From contig JAPKFB010000004.1 of the NCBI GenBank assembly GCA_028821775.1, forward strand, positions 1-64,000: a DNA stretch of 64,000 nt, written 5' to 3'. Each line of letters begins with the position of its first letter. The first letter of the stretch is position 1. The translations under genes and the position numbers were made by a program. Positions 34,924-44,403 of this stretch are shown in pieces. Below the pieces are notes generated by a model. It worked only from the letters and a program-made list of their open reading frames with translations, had not been told where the DNA came from and made no database searches. This stretch comes from Roseibacillus sp. GTDB taxonomy: Bacteria > Verrucomicrobiota > Verrucomicrobiia > Verrucomicrobiales > Akkermansiaceae.

Positions 34924-35874
34924 ATGGTTCAGAAACAATCCAAGGAAGTGCGTGTCTTCGCCCCGGCTACGGTGGCGAATGTGGCTTGTGGCTACGATGT
35001 TCTGGGATTTGCGATCGACGTGCCCGGGGATGAAGTGGTGGCGCGTCATTCGTCGAAGCCAGGCCTGCAAATCGTCGAAATTACGGGCGATGACGGAAAA
35101 TTACCGAAAGAGGTTTCCAAGAATACGGCCGGAGTGGCGGCCCAGGATCTGTTGCGTCATCTGGGAATGCTTGATCGCGGGGTGGAGCTTGAGATTCACA
35201 AGAAGATGCCCTTTGGGAGTGGCCTTGGGTCGAGTGCGGCCAGCGCGGTGGCGGGAGCCTACGCGGTGAACAAGCTCATCGGCGAACCGCTCACCAAGAG
35301 GCAGCTCCTTCCCTTCGCCATGATGGGGGAGTCGAGCGCAGACGGTGCCTGGCACGCGGATAATGTGGGGCCCTGTCTGCTGGGTGGCATTGTGTTCATT
35401 CGCTCTAACCAGGAGCTCGACATCGCTCAGATCCCGGTGCCGGAACATCTCTGGGTCGCGGTGGTGCATCCCGAGATCGAAATCCTGACCAAGGTGGCTC
35501 GCGAGATCCTTCCCGATGAAGTGCCGCTTGAGAATGTCACTCAACAGGTAGGCAACCTCGGGGGTCTGCTCTGTGGACTGATTCAGGAAGACTACGAGTT
35601 GATTAGTCGCTCGATTCACGATGTGATCGCGGAACCGCGGCGCCAGAAATTGATTCCGGACTTCTATCGGGCCAAGCGTGATGCCATGACGGCCGGTGCT
35701 CTTGGTTTCAGTATTTCGGGTGCAGGGCCGAGTGTCTTTGCGCTCTGCGAAGGGGAGGAGGCCGCGCGCCGGGTCGGGGCGGAGGTTTCACGGGTCTTTT
35801 ACGAGGTCCCGATCGAGAATCAGGTGTATGTGTCGCAGGTCAATCCGCGCGGAGTGCATGTGATCCAGAGGTAG
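34924..35874 (+). CDS. thrB: Homoserine kinase
   Basis: A GHMP-family kinase that phosphorylates homoserine on the way to threonine. The ATP loop is KMPFGSGLGSSAASAVAGAY, the N-terminal domain opens VRVFAPATVANVACGYDVLG, and the C-terminal GFSISGAGPSVFALCEG is the third GHMP motif. From ATG 34924 the length is 316 residues; the frame continues upstream into the rlpA gene but is not homologous there. It lies 105 bases ahead of thrC, so threonine synthesis genes are paired. Confidence 0.94.
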   Translation: MVQKQSKEVRVFAPATVANVACGYDVLGFAIDVPGDEVVARHSSKPGLQIVEITGDDGKLPKEVSKNTAGVAAQDLLRHLGMLDRGVELEIHKKMPFGSGLGSSAASAVAGAYAVNKLIGEPLTKRQLLPFAMMGESSADGAWHADNVGPCLLGGIVFIRSNQELDIAQIPVPEHLWVAVVHPEIEILTKVAREILPDEVPLENVTQQVGNLGGLLCGLIQEDYELISRSIHDVIAEPRRQKLIPDFYRAKRDAMTAGALGFSISGAGPSVFALCEGEEAARRVGAEVSRVFYEVPIENQVYVSQVNPRGVHVIQR

Positions 35875-35979
35875 GGCTGGAAGGAGAAGGAGGCTCAAGA
35901 TTACCTCGCCTGAGAATTCACGGGCCAATGTTCAAATATGCTCCACGGATCGAGTTTCAAGGGGCAAGCTGGAAGAGCA

Positions 35980-37278
35980 ATGGGGCAGCGATTTTATAGC
36001 ACGAACTCACCAGGCGACTTTGTTGAGCTCAAGGAAGCAGTGTTGCGTTCGTTGCCGGCGGACAACGGGCTCTACATGCCGGAGACGATCCCGACCTTGG
36101 ACGCTGACTTCTGGAGTTCGTGGCGGGAGTGGTCGTTTGCAGAGTTGGGTTACCAGATTGTTTCTCCCCTCTTTGCCGGGGCAGTGCCGGAAGAGACCCT
36201 TCGGGAGATGGTTTCGGAGGCCGTGAATTTTGATGCCCCGCTGGTGAAAATCGGAGAACGGATGCATGTCCTGGAGCTTTTTCATGGACCCTCCCTCGCA
36301 TTCAAGGATTTTGGCGCGCGCTTCATGGCGCGCTTGATGGGATGGCTCACGTGGGAGGATGAGCGCGAGTTGACGGTGTTGGTGGCGACATCGGGCGACA
36401 CCGGCGGGGCAGTGGCGAGCGCGTTTCACCAGGTCCCGGGCACCCAGGTGGTGGTGCTCTATCCCCGTGGGAAGGTTAGTGATCTTCAGGAGAAGCAGTT
36501 GACGACCCTGGGAGGCAACATCACGGCCTTGGAAGTGGAGGGCACCTTTGACGACTGCCAGCGTCTGGTGAAGGCGGCCTTTCTTGATCGTGAGCTCGCG
36601 GAGAGGCGCAATCTGACTTCGGCAAACTCGATCAACATCGCTCGCCTTGTCCCGCAGACCTTTTACTTCTTTCACGCCGCCCGTCAGCTCCCGGAGGGAA
36701 GGGCGGTGGTATTTGTGGTGCCCAGTGGCAACTTTGGCAACCTCACGGCGGGACTTCTTGCCCGCCGGATGGGACTGCCCGTGAAGCAGTTTATCGCGGC
36801 TACCAACGTGAACGATGTGGTTCCTGCCTACCTGGAGAGTGGAAACTACGAACCGCGCGCCAGTGTGGCGACGATCTCCAACGCGATGGACGTGGGGGCT
36901 CCGAGCAACTTTGCCCGCATGTTGGAGCTGCACGGCCAGGAGCACGGCGAGATGACCAGGCGGATGGTGGGCTATCGCTTTGACGATGAGCAAACGCGGG
37001 CCGCAATTCGCGAAGTGAAAGTCAGCACGAACTACGTGATCGAACCGCACGGAGCGGTCGGGTATCTCGCCGCGGAGGAGTGGCGGGTTGCCCACCCCGA
37101 AGACGAGATGGTCATTCTTGAAACCGCGCATCCCTCCAAGTTCCTCGACGTGATGGAAGAGGAGTTGGGGGAAGGGGCGATCGATATTCCTGAACGCCTC
37201 GCCTGTCTCGCCAAGCGCGAAAAGGTGGCCGTGGCGATGCCTCCTGAAGAGGCCGCTTTTCTCGCTTGGCTACGCTAG
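35980..37278 (+). CDS. thrC: Threonine synthase
   Basis: A PLP enzyme converting O-phosphohomoserine to threonine. The PLP lysine lies in LFHGPSLAFKDFGARFMARL; VATSGDTGGAVASAFHQVPG and FVVPSGNFGNLTAGLLAR are the phosphate-binding loops. The N-terminus RFYSTNSPGDFVELKEAVL matches the Escherichia coli-like (class 1) form. ATG 35980 has a strong ribosome-binding site (GGAAGAG) and gives 432 residues; the longer frame from 35938 adds non-homologous residues. It is followed at once by the second copy of the dispersed repeat. Confidence 0.95.
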   Translation: MGQRFYSTNSPGDFVELKEAVLRSLPADNGLYMPETIPTLDADFWSSWREWSFAELGYQIVSPLFAGAVPEETLREMVSEAVNFDAPLVKIGERMHVLELFHGPSLAFKDFGARFMARLMGWLTWEDERELTVLVATSGDTGGAVASAFHQVPGTQVVVLYPRGKVSDLQEKQLTTLGGNITALEVEGTFDDCQRLVKAAFLDRELAERRNLTSANSINIARLVPQTFYFFHAARQLPEGRAVVFVVPSGNFGNLTAGLLARRMGLPVKQFIAATNVNDVVPAYLESGNYEPRASVATISNAMDVGAPSNFARMLELHGQEHGEMTRRMVGYRFDDEQTRAAIREVKVSTNYVIEPHGAVGYLAAEEWRVAHPEDEMVILETAHPSKFLDVMEEELGEGAIDIPERLACLAKREKVAVAMPPEEAAFLAWLR

Positions 37279-37279
37279 G

Positions 37280-37397
37280 AGTCCTTCAACGTTGAACTGA
37301 TGGCAGACCATCGAGAATCAGCCTATTCACTCAGCTCCGCCGCCTTGGCAACCCTCCCTGCTCCGGCGCGGTGACTCATCATTTCTGGGTGGACGAA
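37280..37397. repeat. Dispersed repeat, copy 2 (short form)
   Basis: It begins two bases after the stop of thrC with the same AGTCCTTCAACGTTGAA block as copy 1 at 1861, and shares the rest of that copy except for about 38 bases missing after GATGG. It ends near TTTCTGGGTGGACGAA. It lies between convergent genes (thrC and the minus-strand gene ending at 37445), so it could affect transcript ends. Confidence 0.75.
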
Positions 37398-37444
37398 CAC
37401 TCACGGAGAACGAATGCAGGATCCGTTGATCCAAAAACGGGCGG

Positions 37445-38194
37445 CTACAAGGGAGGAATGATCAATTCGTCACCAAGTTTTACAGTCGGCTTGCCGCCGT
37501 CGGGAAAGGTTCCGCGCACCGGATTGGCGGCCGCCTGGCCGTCTGCCGGATACAGATGGACGACCTCCACGTGGCCGTAGATTCCGGACTTGCGGCGGAT
37601 GCCGAGGATGGTGCCTACCTGAAGGTCGTCGCGGTGGACTTCGATCATGGCGAAACCTCCTCCCTCGACGTCTTCGGGGACCCATTCGATGACCTTGGCC
37701 TGGAGGAAGGCGGCCTTGACGGTGGACGCGCGGGCCTGATTTTTTCGGTCGATCCCGATCAGGGGCTTCGAGATCAATCCCTGCTCTTGTTCTGCCAGGA
37801 GGGTTTCGTGGGCCTTCTTGGCGCGAGCGAGCTCTTCCTGGAGGGCTTTCATTTTGGCGGCGTCTCCGGTCGAAGGATTTTCGCCGATGTCACCGGCGAT
37901 CGGATTGACCGGGATTGGGGAGAGGGAGGGATGCTCGTTGGGCTCCGGGTTGACAGCGAGTTCAGCGAGAGGAGGAGTGGGAACCGGAGCGGGTACGAAC
38001 AGGTTGGGGGAGCCGAGCAAGCTGGGGGCCGGGGCGTTGAGACTCCTCTGCTGCTCTTCCAGGGCAGCGATCTCGGCCCTGAGTCCTGCCACTTCGGAAC
38101 TGTCAGCCTTCTTGTTCATCGCGGAGAACGACAAGGCGACCGCCGCGACGAGGAGGAGGCCGGTTGCTCCGAGGAGGACCGTAATCGTGTTCAT
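37445..38194 (-). CDS. Membrane-anchored coiled-coil protein of unknown function
   Basis: A 249-residue protein with an N-terminal helix (TVLLGATGLLLVAAVALSF), then a short coiled coil (SSEVAGLRAEIAALEEQQ), a Pro-rich spacer (VPAPVPTPPLAEL), a second helical stretch (MKALQEELARAKKAHETLLA) and a C-terminal beta-rich domain of about 100 residues (FLQAKVIEWVPEDVEGG, VHRDDLQVGTILGIRRKSG). The C-terminal part looks like a small barrel similar in outline to domains in MreC-like or secretion adaptor proteins, but I cannot assign a family. ATG 38194 was chosen at the membrane helix. It is divergent from ileS across 112 bases. Confidence 0.75.
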   Translation of the reverse strand: MNTITVLLGATGLLLVAAVALSFSAMNKKADSSEVAGLRAEIAALEEQQRSLNAPAPSLLGSPNLFVPAPVPTPPLAELAVNPEPNEHPSLSPIPVNPIAGDIGENPSTGDAAKMKALQEELARAKKAHETLLAEQEQGLISKPLIGIDRKNQARASTVKAAFLQAKVIEWVPEDVEGGGFAMIEVHRDDLQVGTILGIRRKSGIYGHVEVVHLYPADGQAAANPVRGTFPDGGKPTVKLGDELIIPPL

Positions 38195-38306
38195 GGCGCA
38201 GACCTTGCTCCAGAGATGTGAAAAAGTCAAAATCACAGGTGCTTTCCCTGATGGCAGGGGGAACCGGGGCTTGCGGGGACCGGGGTGCGCCGCTACAGGA
38301 AGGCCG

Positions 38307-41078
38307 ATGAGTGCTCCAGAAAAGGGCTACAAAGCCACATTGTCGCTGCCGCAGACGACTTTTCCGATGCGGGGCAACCTGGTGAAGAACGAGCCTGGGC
38401 GTCTTGCAAAATGGGAGTCCGAGGGGCTTTACAAGCGGATTGTGGGGAGGCGCCGGGAGGCCGGCGCCCCCAAATTCATCCTCCACGACGGGCCTCCTTT
38501 TGCGAATGGCGATGTCCATATGGGGACCGCCCTCAACAAAGTACTTAAGGATCTGGTGGTGAAGTCGCGCACGATGGCGGGCTATGAGGTCCCTTTCATT
38601 CCCGGGTGGGATTGCCACGGACTGCCCATCGAATTCAAGGTGGTGCAAGAAGCGCGCGGCGAGGAGCCGGCGGAAATCCGGCGGCGTTGTGAGAAGTTTG
38701 CCCGCGGGTGGCTCGACAAGCAGCGGGAGAGTTTTCGACGCTTGGGCGTCTTTGGTGATTGGGACCATCCTTACCTCACGCTCGATCCGGCCTACGAGTC
38801 AGCGATCATCCGCGTCTTCGCGGCCTTGATCGACAAGGGGGTGGTCTACCAGAGCAAGAAGCCGGTCCAGTGGTCCTACGGAGCGCAGACCGCCCTGGCG
38901 GAGGCCGAGGTGGAGTACAAGGAGAAGATCAGTCCCGCGATTTGGGTGAAGTTTGCCTTCACGGAAGAATCGGAGGCCACCTTCCGCCAGAAGACCGAGG
39001 CCGCGGGTGAGAATCGGTATCACCTTGTGATCTGGACCACCACCCCGTGGACGCTGCCCGCCAACCTCGGGGTGGCGCTGCACGCCGACTTTATTTATCT
39101 CGCGGGTCAGTTCAGGAACGAGGCCGGCGAGCGCCACAATCTGGTCCTCGCCAAGGATCTTGTGGAAGAATTCACGGCCAAGACGGGGCTCGCTCCAATG
39201 GGAGAGATGGTTGAGTTCAAGGGCCGGGTGGCAGAGGGCCTCGAGGTGCAGCATCCCTTTCTTCCTCGCCTCTCCAAAGTGATCCTCGCCAAATTTGTCA
39301 CCACTGAGACCGGCACGGGGATGGTGCACATCGCGCCTGGTCATGGCGCGGACGACTACGTGGTGGGCCGGGAGCATGGATTCGAGATCGTTTCTCCGGT
39401 TGACGATGAGGGAAAGTTCACCGAGGAGGTCGGAGTCGCCGAACTGGTGGGAGTGCATGTATTCAAAAGCAACAAGCACATCATGGAGATGCTGACCGAA
39501 CTGGGAGTGCTCCTGGGTCGCGAAGACTACAAGCATGACTACCCGCACTGCTGGCGTTCGAAGACGCCCATCATTTTTCGAGCTGTGGAACAGTTTTTCA
39601 TCTCGCTTGATGGTCTTCGGGAGAGGGCGCTTGAGGAGATTGACAAGACCGAGTGGTTGCCGCACTGGGGCCGCAATCGAATCCGCGGCACGGTGGAATC
39701 ACGTCCCGACTGGTGCATCAGCCGCCAGCGGACCTGGGGCGTGCCGCTGCCCGTCTTTTTCAGTGCCGAGGGGGAGGTCATCCTGGAGGCCGATCTGGCC
39801 CGCAAGGTCGCCGATCTGGTCGAAAAGGAGGGAACCAACATCTGGTTTGAGCTCAGCGAAGAAGAACTGGTGAGTCGTCTGGGCCTTCCTGAAGGAACGC
39901 GTAAGTGCGGGGACACCCTCGATGTCTGGATCGACTCCGGAAGCAGCCACCATGCGGTTCTGGACCGTCATCCCGAGTTGCACTCGCCCGCTGATCTTTA
40001 TCTCGAGGCGACGGATCAGCACCGCGGGTGGTTCCAAAGCTCACTCATGCTGAGCGTGGGTTATCGAGATACGGCGCCTTACAAAACGGTGATGACCCAC
40101 GGGTTTGTGGTCGACCAGGATACCCGGAAGAAGACCTCCAAGAGCGATGACAAGAAGAAGGGCAAGCCCACGGATGCTTCCTACTTCTATAGCAAGTACG
40201 GCGCCGACATTCTCCGTCTCTGGGTGAGCAGTGTGGATTGGCAAACGGAAGTGCCTTTCGGCGAGGATCTCTTCAAGCAAGTCGCCGAGCCATACCGGCG
40301 TCTGCGCAATACCCTGCGCATTCTCCTGGGGAATCTCGACGGCTTCGATCCCGTCGGCCACCTCGTGGCACCGGAGGACCTGTCCTTGGTGGATCGATGG
40401 ATCCTTGAACGTCTACACGAAGTGATCGGGGAGTGCCTGCGTGCCTACGAGAATTACGAATTTCGCAAGGTCTTCACCGCGCTAAATCAGTTTTGTGCAC
40501 AGGACTTGAGCGCGATCTACATCGATCTCACCAAGGATCGTCTCTACTGCGATCCCGTGGATTCGGTGCGCCGGAGGGCGAGCCAAACAGCGATGAACGA
40601 AGTGTTCGAAGCGCTCGTCAAATTGCTGGCGCCGATTTTGGCCTTCACTGCTGAGGAGGCCTGGGAACACGCGGGTCGCGAAGGGAGCGTGCACGAGCAG
40701 GACTTTCCGACCCCCGACGATCGTTTCGGGGGGCGCGATGCCACCAGGGATGTCAACCAGCTCATCGAATTGCGCGGGATGATCCAGACCGCGATCGAGG
40801 AACAGGTCCAAGCCAAGGCCTTCAACAAGAACAACGAAGCGGTGGTGGAACTCGTCTTGCCCGCGGATCACACTGCGCGTGCGCACCTCTCGGCGCGCGA
40901 TTTTGCGACGGAATTTTTCATCATCTCCGATCTGAACCTCACCGAGGGAGCGGAGGTTGCGGCCACCGCCGCGAAGACTCCGCACCCAATGTGTCCGCGT
41001 TGTCGTCGCTACGAACCGGCGGGAGACGCCGGGTTGTGCGAACGCTGTGAGGGCGTATTGTCGACCGTCGCATCATGA
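38307..41078 (+). CDS. ileS: Isoleucyl-tRNA synthetase
   Basis: A class Ia aminoacyl-tRNA synthetase of 923 residues. The HIGH box appears as ANGDVHMGTALNK; WDCHGLPIEFKVV is typical of the Ile/Val/Leu group. The editing (CP1) domain has WTTTPWTLPANLGVALH and GTGMVHIAPGHGADDY. The KMSKS loop is KKTSKSDDKKKGK, with Thr in the Met position and a lysine-rich insertion after it. A C-terminal zinc ribbon (CPRCRRYEPAGDAGLCERC) is intact. ATG 38307 has AGGAAGG at good spacing. The stop overlaps the lspA start by 4 bases. Confidence 0.97.
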   Translation: MSAPEKGYKATLSLPQTTFPMRGNLVKNEPGRLAKWESEGLYKRIVGRRREAGAPKFILHDGPPFANGDVHMGTALNKVLKDLVVKSRTMAGYEVPFIPGWDCHGLPIEFKVVQEARGEEPAEIRRRCEKFARGWLDKQRESFRRLGVFGDWDHPYLTLDPAYESAIIRVFAALIDKGVVYQSKKPVQWSYGAQTALAEAEVEYKEKISPAIWVKFAFTEESEATFRQKTEAAGENRYHLVIWTTTPWTLPANLGVALHADFIYLAGQFRNEAGERHNLVLAKDLVEEFTAKTGLAPMGEMVEFKGRVAEGLEVQHPFLPRLSKVILAKFVTTETGTGMVHIAPGHGADDYVVGREHGFEIVSPVDDEGKFTEEVGVAELVGVHVFKSNKHIMEMLTELGVLLGREDYKHDYPHCWRSKTPIIFRAVEQFFISLDGLRERALEEIDKTEWLPHWGRNRIRGTVESRPDWCISRQRTWGVPLPVFFSAEGEVILEADLARKVADLVEKEGTNIWFELSEEELVSRLGLPEGTRKCGDTLDVWIDSGSSHHAVLDRHPELHSPADLYLEATDQHRGWFQSSLMLSVGYRDTAPYKTVMTHGFVVDQDTRKKTSKSDDKKKGKPTDASYFYSKYGADILRLWVSSVDWQTEVPFGEDLFKQVAEPYRRLRNTLRILLGNLDGFDPVGHLVAPEDLSLVDRWILERLHEVIGECLRAYENYEFRKVFTALNQFCAQDLSAIYIDLTKDRLYCDPVDSVRRRASQTAMNEVFEALVKLLAPILAFTAEEAWEHAGREGSVHEQDFPTPDDRFGGRDATRDVNQLIELRGMIQTAIEEQVQAKAFNKNNEAVVELVLPADHTARAHLSARDFATEFFIISDLNLTEGAEVAATAAKTPHPMCPRCRRYEPAGDAGLCERCEGVLSTVAS

Positions 41079-41665
41079 AGTCCCTTCCGAGCCTGCTGCT
41101 CAAGCTCACGCTGCCGCTCTACGTCCTCGATCAGGTCACGAAGTGGCTCATCGTCCTGAATTTTGACGAACCGGTTCCTGGCGCGACCGCTTCCTATGAG
41201 ATCTATCCGGTGATCGACGGGTTTTTCAATATTGTGCGGGTCCACAATCAGGGGGCGGCCTTTGGGTTGGGAAACGGAACGGCCTGGGCGCCCTTCGTGT
41301 TCTTCGTGATCGCGGTCATTGCGCTCGGAGCGCTGGGCATATTCTGGAAACGGGGAGCCTTCAACAGCTTGCTCCTTCGCCTCTCGGCGGGCCTCTTGGC
41401 GGCGGGCATCCTGGGCAATCTCACCGACCGGGTTTTCCAGGGATTCGTTCTCTCGCAGTACGAAGAGGAAAGTTTTTTTACCCGCCTTGCCCATGGCTAT
41501 GTGGTGGATTTTCTAGACTTCATCCTGCCTTGGTATGGACATTGGCCCTCGTTTAACGTCGCGGATTCGTGTATCTGTGTGGCGGCTGTGTTTCTTGTTC
41601 TCTCGACGTTTCGCAGTGAAACGGAGTCGAAGGACAAGAAGGAGCCTACCGGATCTTCCCGCTGA
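41075..41665 (+). CDS. lspA: Lipoprotein signal peptidase (signal peptidase II)
   Basis: LspA is an aspartic membrane protease that trims lipoprotein signal peptides. Four membrane segments are visible, and the two catalytic Asp motifs are intact: GILGNLTDRVFQG and FNVADSCICVA. HNQGAAFGLGNG is the other family signature. The length is 196 residues. The ATG overlaps the ileS stop as ATGA, the classical ileS-lspA coupling. Substrates in this window include the lipoproteins at 14723, 34304, 44584 and 60738. A decayed gene overlaps its 3' end. Confidence 0.95.
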   Translation: MKSLPSLLLKLTLPLYVLDQVTKWLIVLNFDEPVPGATASYEIYPVIDGFFNIVRVHNQGAAFGLGNGTAWAPFVFFVIAVIALGALGIFWKRGAFNSLLLRLSAGLLAAGILGNLTDRVFQGFVLSQYEEESFFTRLAHGYVVDFLDFILPWYGHWPSFNVADSCICVAAVFLVLSTFRSETESKDKKEPTGSSR

Positions 41666-42058
41666 TTTCCTTCTCGATCACGGTCAAATCTTTGAGCGTC
41701 ATCTGGAACGAAAGCAGGTCCTCGCCGAGCGCCTGAAAAACTTCGCGGCCGAACAGGACTTGCCAATCTGCGTGGTGGTTTACGCCGGCCTCATCGATAG
41801 CACTCTCTCTTGTCGAGCGCTCCTTCTCTTCGACAAGTGGATCGGTCCGCGCTCAAGTTGGGGGCATTCACCTTCGGGCTTGGGCTCACCCTGCTCGGGA
41901 TCTTCGCTAATAGTCGTCTGCGCCGGGCCGACCAGAGAGCAATGGAGCGCTTCTGTTTTCCTGAAGTGACGGTGGGGGCACGATTGGGAGCTCCCTTCTG
42001 CGGCGGGCGGCTGAGTGTGGTGGAATTCTCGAGAAGTCCCCAGGGAACTGCGAAGTAA
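41643..42058 (+). pseudogene. TPM-domain-like membrane protein remnant (frameshifted, deleted)
   Basis: Two pieces in different frames read as one family. Piece 1 (about 41643-41846) gives RKQVLAERLKNFAAEQDLPI, CVVVYAGLIDST and LLLFDKWIG, the pattern of TPM/YgcG-like domains. Piece 2 (about 41840-42058, two frames away) gives a membrane helix, LGAFTFGLGLTLLGIFANS, then FPEVTVGARLGAPFCGG and a short tail to TAA. In intact relatives many residues lie between these parts, so the middle has been lost and the frame broken near 41843-41850. No start codon is evident for piece 1, which begins inside lspA's 3' end. The family call is moderate; the broken state is clearer. Confidence 0.5.
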
Positions 42059-42135
42059 CGATTGCCTTATTTGCAATCTCCCCTAATTACCATTTTATTA
42101 ATAACTTGGGTTGCTAATCTCGATCCACCGGCATC

Positions 42136-42936
42136 ATGGAAATTTGGAAAGCGATTCTCGTTGGTATTGTGCAGGGCTTCTCGGAGTTTCTTCCGATTTC
42201 GTCCTCAGGGCACATTGCCCTGACGCAATTTTTGTTGGGAATGCGGGAGCCCGGAGTGCTGCCCGAAGAGGACATTACCTTCGAACTGGTGGTTCACATT
42301 GGAACCTTCCTGAGCGTGGTCATCTACTTCCGGGAGCGCTTATTGGGTCTTCTCTTCAGCTTGTGGCAAAAGGAGCGCACTGAGGAGCGGCAGATGATCC
42401 TGTGGCTGTTCATCGCCACCATTCCAGCCACCATTGCCTTCTTTTCGTTCAGGGACTTTTTCGAGGGTGCTTACAACAATCCTGTCTTGGTAGGCACCTG
42501 TCTGCTCGGAACGGGGGCGATTCTTCTTCTGCCCAAATTCTTTCGGCCCAAGAAGACGGAATTTGGGCTCAAGCATGCCATCTGGATGGGAGTGGCCCAG
42601 GCCTTGGCGATCCTGCCGGGAGTTTCCCGAAGTGGCTCGACCATCACGGCGGGTCTCCTCTCCGGGACAAAACCCTCCAAGGCCGCCGAGTTTTCCTTCC
42701 TCATGTTTCTACCGGCCATTGGCGGGGGCACACTCGTAAAGGCCAAGAGTATCCTTGAGGTGGCGCAGGGCGACAATGCGGGAGCCTACACGGCGGGATT
42801 TCTCGCGGCCTTCCTCTCCGGATTGATTGCGGTGTATCTGGTCCTCTCGGCCATCAAGAAAGGAAAGTTCGAGTACTTCGCCTACTATTGCTTCGTTGTC
42901 GGGATCTCCGCCATCATCTACTTCTCGGTGAAGTAA
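42136..42936 (+). CDS. uppP: Undecaprenyl-diphosphatase
   Basis: UppP (BacA) regenerates undecaprenyl phosphate, the lipid carrier for peptidoglycan and surface glycans, and confers bacitracin tolerance. The two catalytic boxes are present: QGFSEFLPISSSGH and LPGVSRSGSTITAGLLSG. Seven to eight membrane helices are visible and the length (266 aa) is normal. ATG 42136 has no clear ribosome-binding site; the preceding 60 bases are AT-rich (CATTTTATTAATAAC at 42091-42105), a likely promoter. Confidence 0.96.
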   Translation: MEIWKAILVGIVQGFSEFLPISSSGHIALTQFLLGMREPGVLPEEDITFELVVHIGTFLSVVIYFRERLLGLLFSLWQKERTEERQMILWLFIATIPATIAFFSFRDFFEGAYNNPVLVGTCLLGTGAILLLPKFFRPKKTEFGLKHAIWMGVAQALAILPGVSRSGSTITAGLLSGTKPSKAAEFSFLMFLPAIGGGTLVKAKSILEVAQGDNAGAYTAGFLAAFLSGLIAVYLVLSAIKKGKFEYFAYYCFVVGISAIIYFSVK

Positions 42937-42946
42937 GGGGTGCGGA

Positions 42947-43612
42947 GTGGCAGCGAACAAGAAGCAAGCGGGCGTTCTCATCGTCCTCATGATGGCCTCG
43001 GGAGTGGTCTGGTTGATCGGGAACCTGCCGGAGACCAAGCGCGGTGGAGTGAAGCCGGGAAGGACGGTGGATTTGACATGTTCGAGGACTGTCACGTGAT
43101 CAATGATCAGGAAAATGATGGAGACAGCTTCCAGGTGAAGATGCTAGACGGCAAGGTGCGGAACCTGCGGCTCTACTTTGTCGATGCTCCGGAGATTGGG
43201 GTGACGCGTTATCGGGACGGCAACACTAACGTGAAGCGCTTGCACCACCAGGCCGATTATTGTGCGGGATTTGTGCAATGGGAAATCGTGGAGGTGGGGC
43301 AGGAGGGCAAGGGCTGGGGGAAGGACCTGCTCAGCGAGGTGAAATCCTTCACCGTTCTGTACGCGGGCGGAGGAGATCTGCGATCGTGGGCGGATCTATG
43401 TCCTCATTAAGCTGAGGCGGGGTGGCCGGGAGCGCTGGATGCATGAGCGTTTGGTCGAGGAGGGCTTGGCGCAGATCTACACCATGGGGACCGATCTGCC
43501 GGATGGCACTTTCAGGGCAGGACAAACCAAGCGCCTGCACGTCCTCGAGAAAGCGGCCAAAGCTGGAAAGAACGGCGGCTGGGAGTTGGCAAGGAAGCCG
43601 ATTCGGTCATAG
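42947..43612 (+). pseudogene. Membrane-anchored SNase-like nuclease gene with two compensating frameshifts
   Basis: Three coding pieces succeed one another. From GTG 42947 an N-terminal anchor (KKQAGVLIVLMMASGVVWLI) reads in frame 2 to about 43060. GFDMFEDCHVINDQENDGDS and LRLYFVDAPEIGV then read in frame 1 to about 43355. [32 protein letters not shown] and [15 protein letters not shown] return to frame 2 and end at TAG 43612. Together they make a standard thermonuclease-family domain (Asp, Asp, Arg and Glu catalytic area). Each single frame is closed early. Two small indels of opposite sign would restore one protein of about 220 residues. It is followed by hisF after 14 bases. Confidence 0.65.
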
Positions 43613-43626
43613 TCCCCGCGTTCGCC

Positions 43627-44403
43627 ATGCTCGCAAAACGAATCATTCCCTGTCTCGATGTCACCGACGGCCGTGTCGTGAAAGGCGTGAACTTTGTCGA
43701 CCTTCGCGATGCCGGCGATCCGGTCGACTGCGCGGTGGCTTACAATGAGCAGGAAGCGGATGAGATCGTCTTTCTCGATATCACGGCTTCTTCCGACGAA
43801 CGCGAGACGATGGTCGAGGTCGTCCGTCGGACGGCCGAACGTTGTTTTGTTCCGCTCACGGTGGGGGGCGGAATTCGAGTGGTGGAAGACATGCGGAAGA
43901 TGCTCCTGGCGGGGGCCGATAAAGTGGGGGTCAACACCGCGGCCATCAATCGGCCCGCCCTCGTCGATGAAGGGGCGAACACCTTTGGGAGCCAGTGCAT
44001 CGTGGTGGCGATCGATGCCAAGCGCCAGGGACCGGATAAGTGGGGCGTCTATACTCATGGGGGACGAAACCCGGTCGAGGGGCTGGACGCGGTGGAGTGG
44101 GCTCAGGAAGTTTACGAGCGTGGCGCGGGCGAGATACTTCTCACCAGCATGGATGCCGATGGCACCAAGAACGGGTACGACCTCGAACTGACCCGGGCGG
44201 TGAGCGACGCAGTAGGAATCCCCGTGATCGCGAGCGGCGGCGCGGGCACGCTCGATCACATGGTCGAGGTTCTTCGCGATGGCAACGCGGATGCGGTCCT
44301 CGCGGCCAGCATTTTTCACTTCGGCGAGTTTACCGTGCCGGAGACCAAGAAGTACCTTGAGAGCCACGGGATTCCGGTGCGCCCGGAATTCTCTGTCCAG
44401 TAA
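43627..44403 (+). CDS. hisF: Imidazole glycerol phosphate synthase subunit HisF
   Basis: HisF is the cyclase half of the glutamine-dependent enzyme that makes imidazole glycerol phosphate and AICAR in histidine synthesis; HisH, its partner, is not in the window. The (beta-alpha)8 barrel is clear: [19 protein letters not shown] with the first catalytic Asp, [24 protein letters not shown] with the second Asp, [15 protein letters not shown] and [13 protein letters not shown]. The length is 258 residues. ATG 43627 has no Shine-Dalgarno sequence. It stands apart from other his genes. Confidence 0.97.
   Translation: MLAKRIIPCLDVTDGRVVKGVNFVDLRDAGDPVDCAVAYNEQEADEIVFLDITASSDERETMVEVVRRTAERCFVPLTVGGGIRVVEDMRKMLLAGADKVGVNTAAINRPALVDEGANTFGSQCIVVAIDAKRQGPDKWGVYTHGGRNPVEGLDAVEWAQEVYERGAGEILLTSMDADGTKNGYDLELTRAVSDAVGIPVIASGGAGTLDHMVEVLRDGNADAVLAASIFHFGEFTVPETKKYLESHGIPVRPEFSVQ

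Noticed and set aside
37818-38306. 163-codon N-terminal extension of ileS
   Set aside because: It overlaps the divergent gene, is Ser/Arg/Ala-rich shadow sequence, and ATG 38307 has a good ribosome-binding site.
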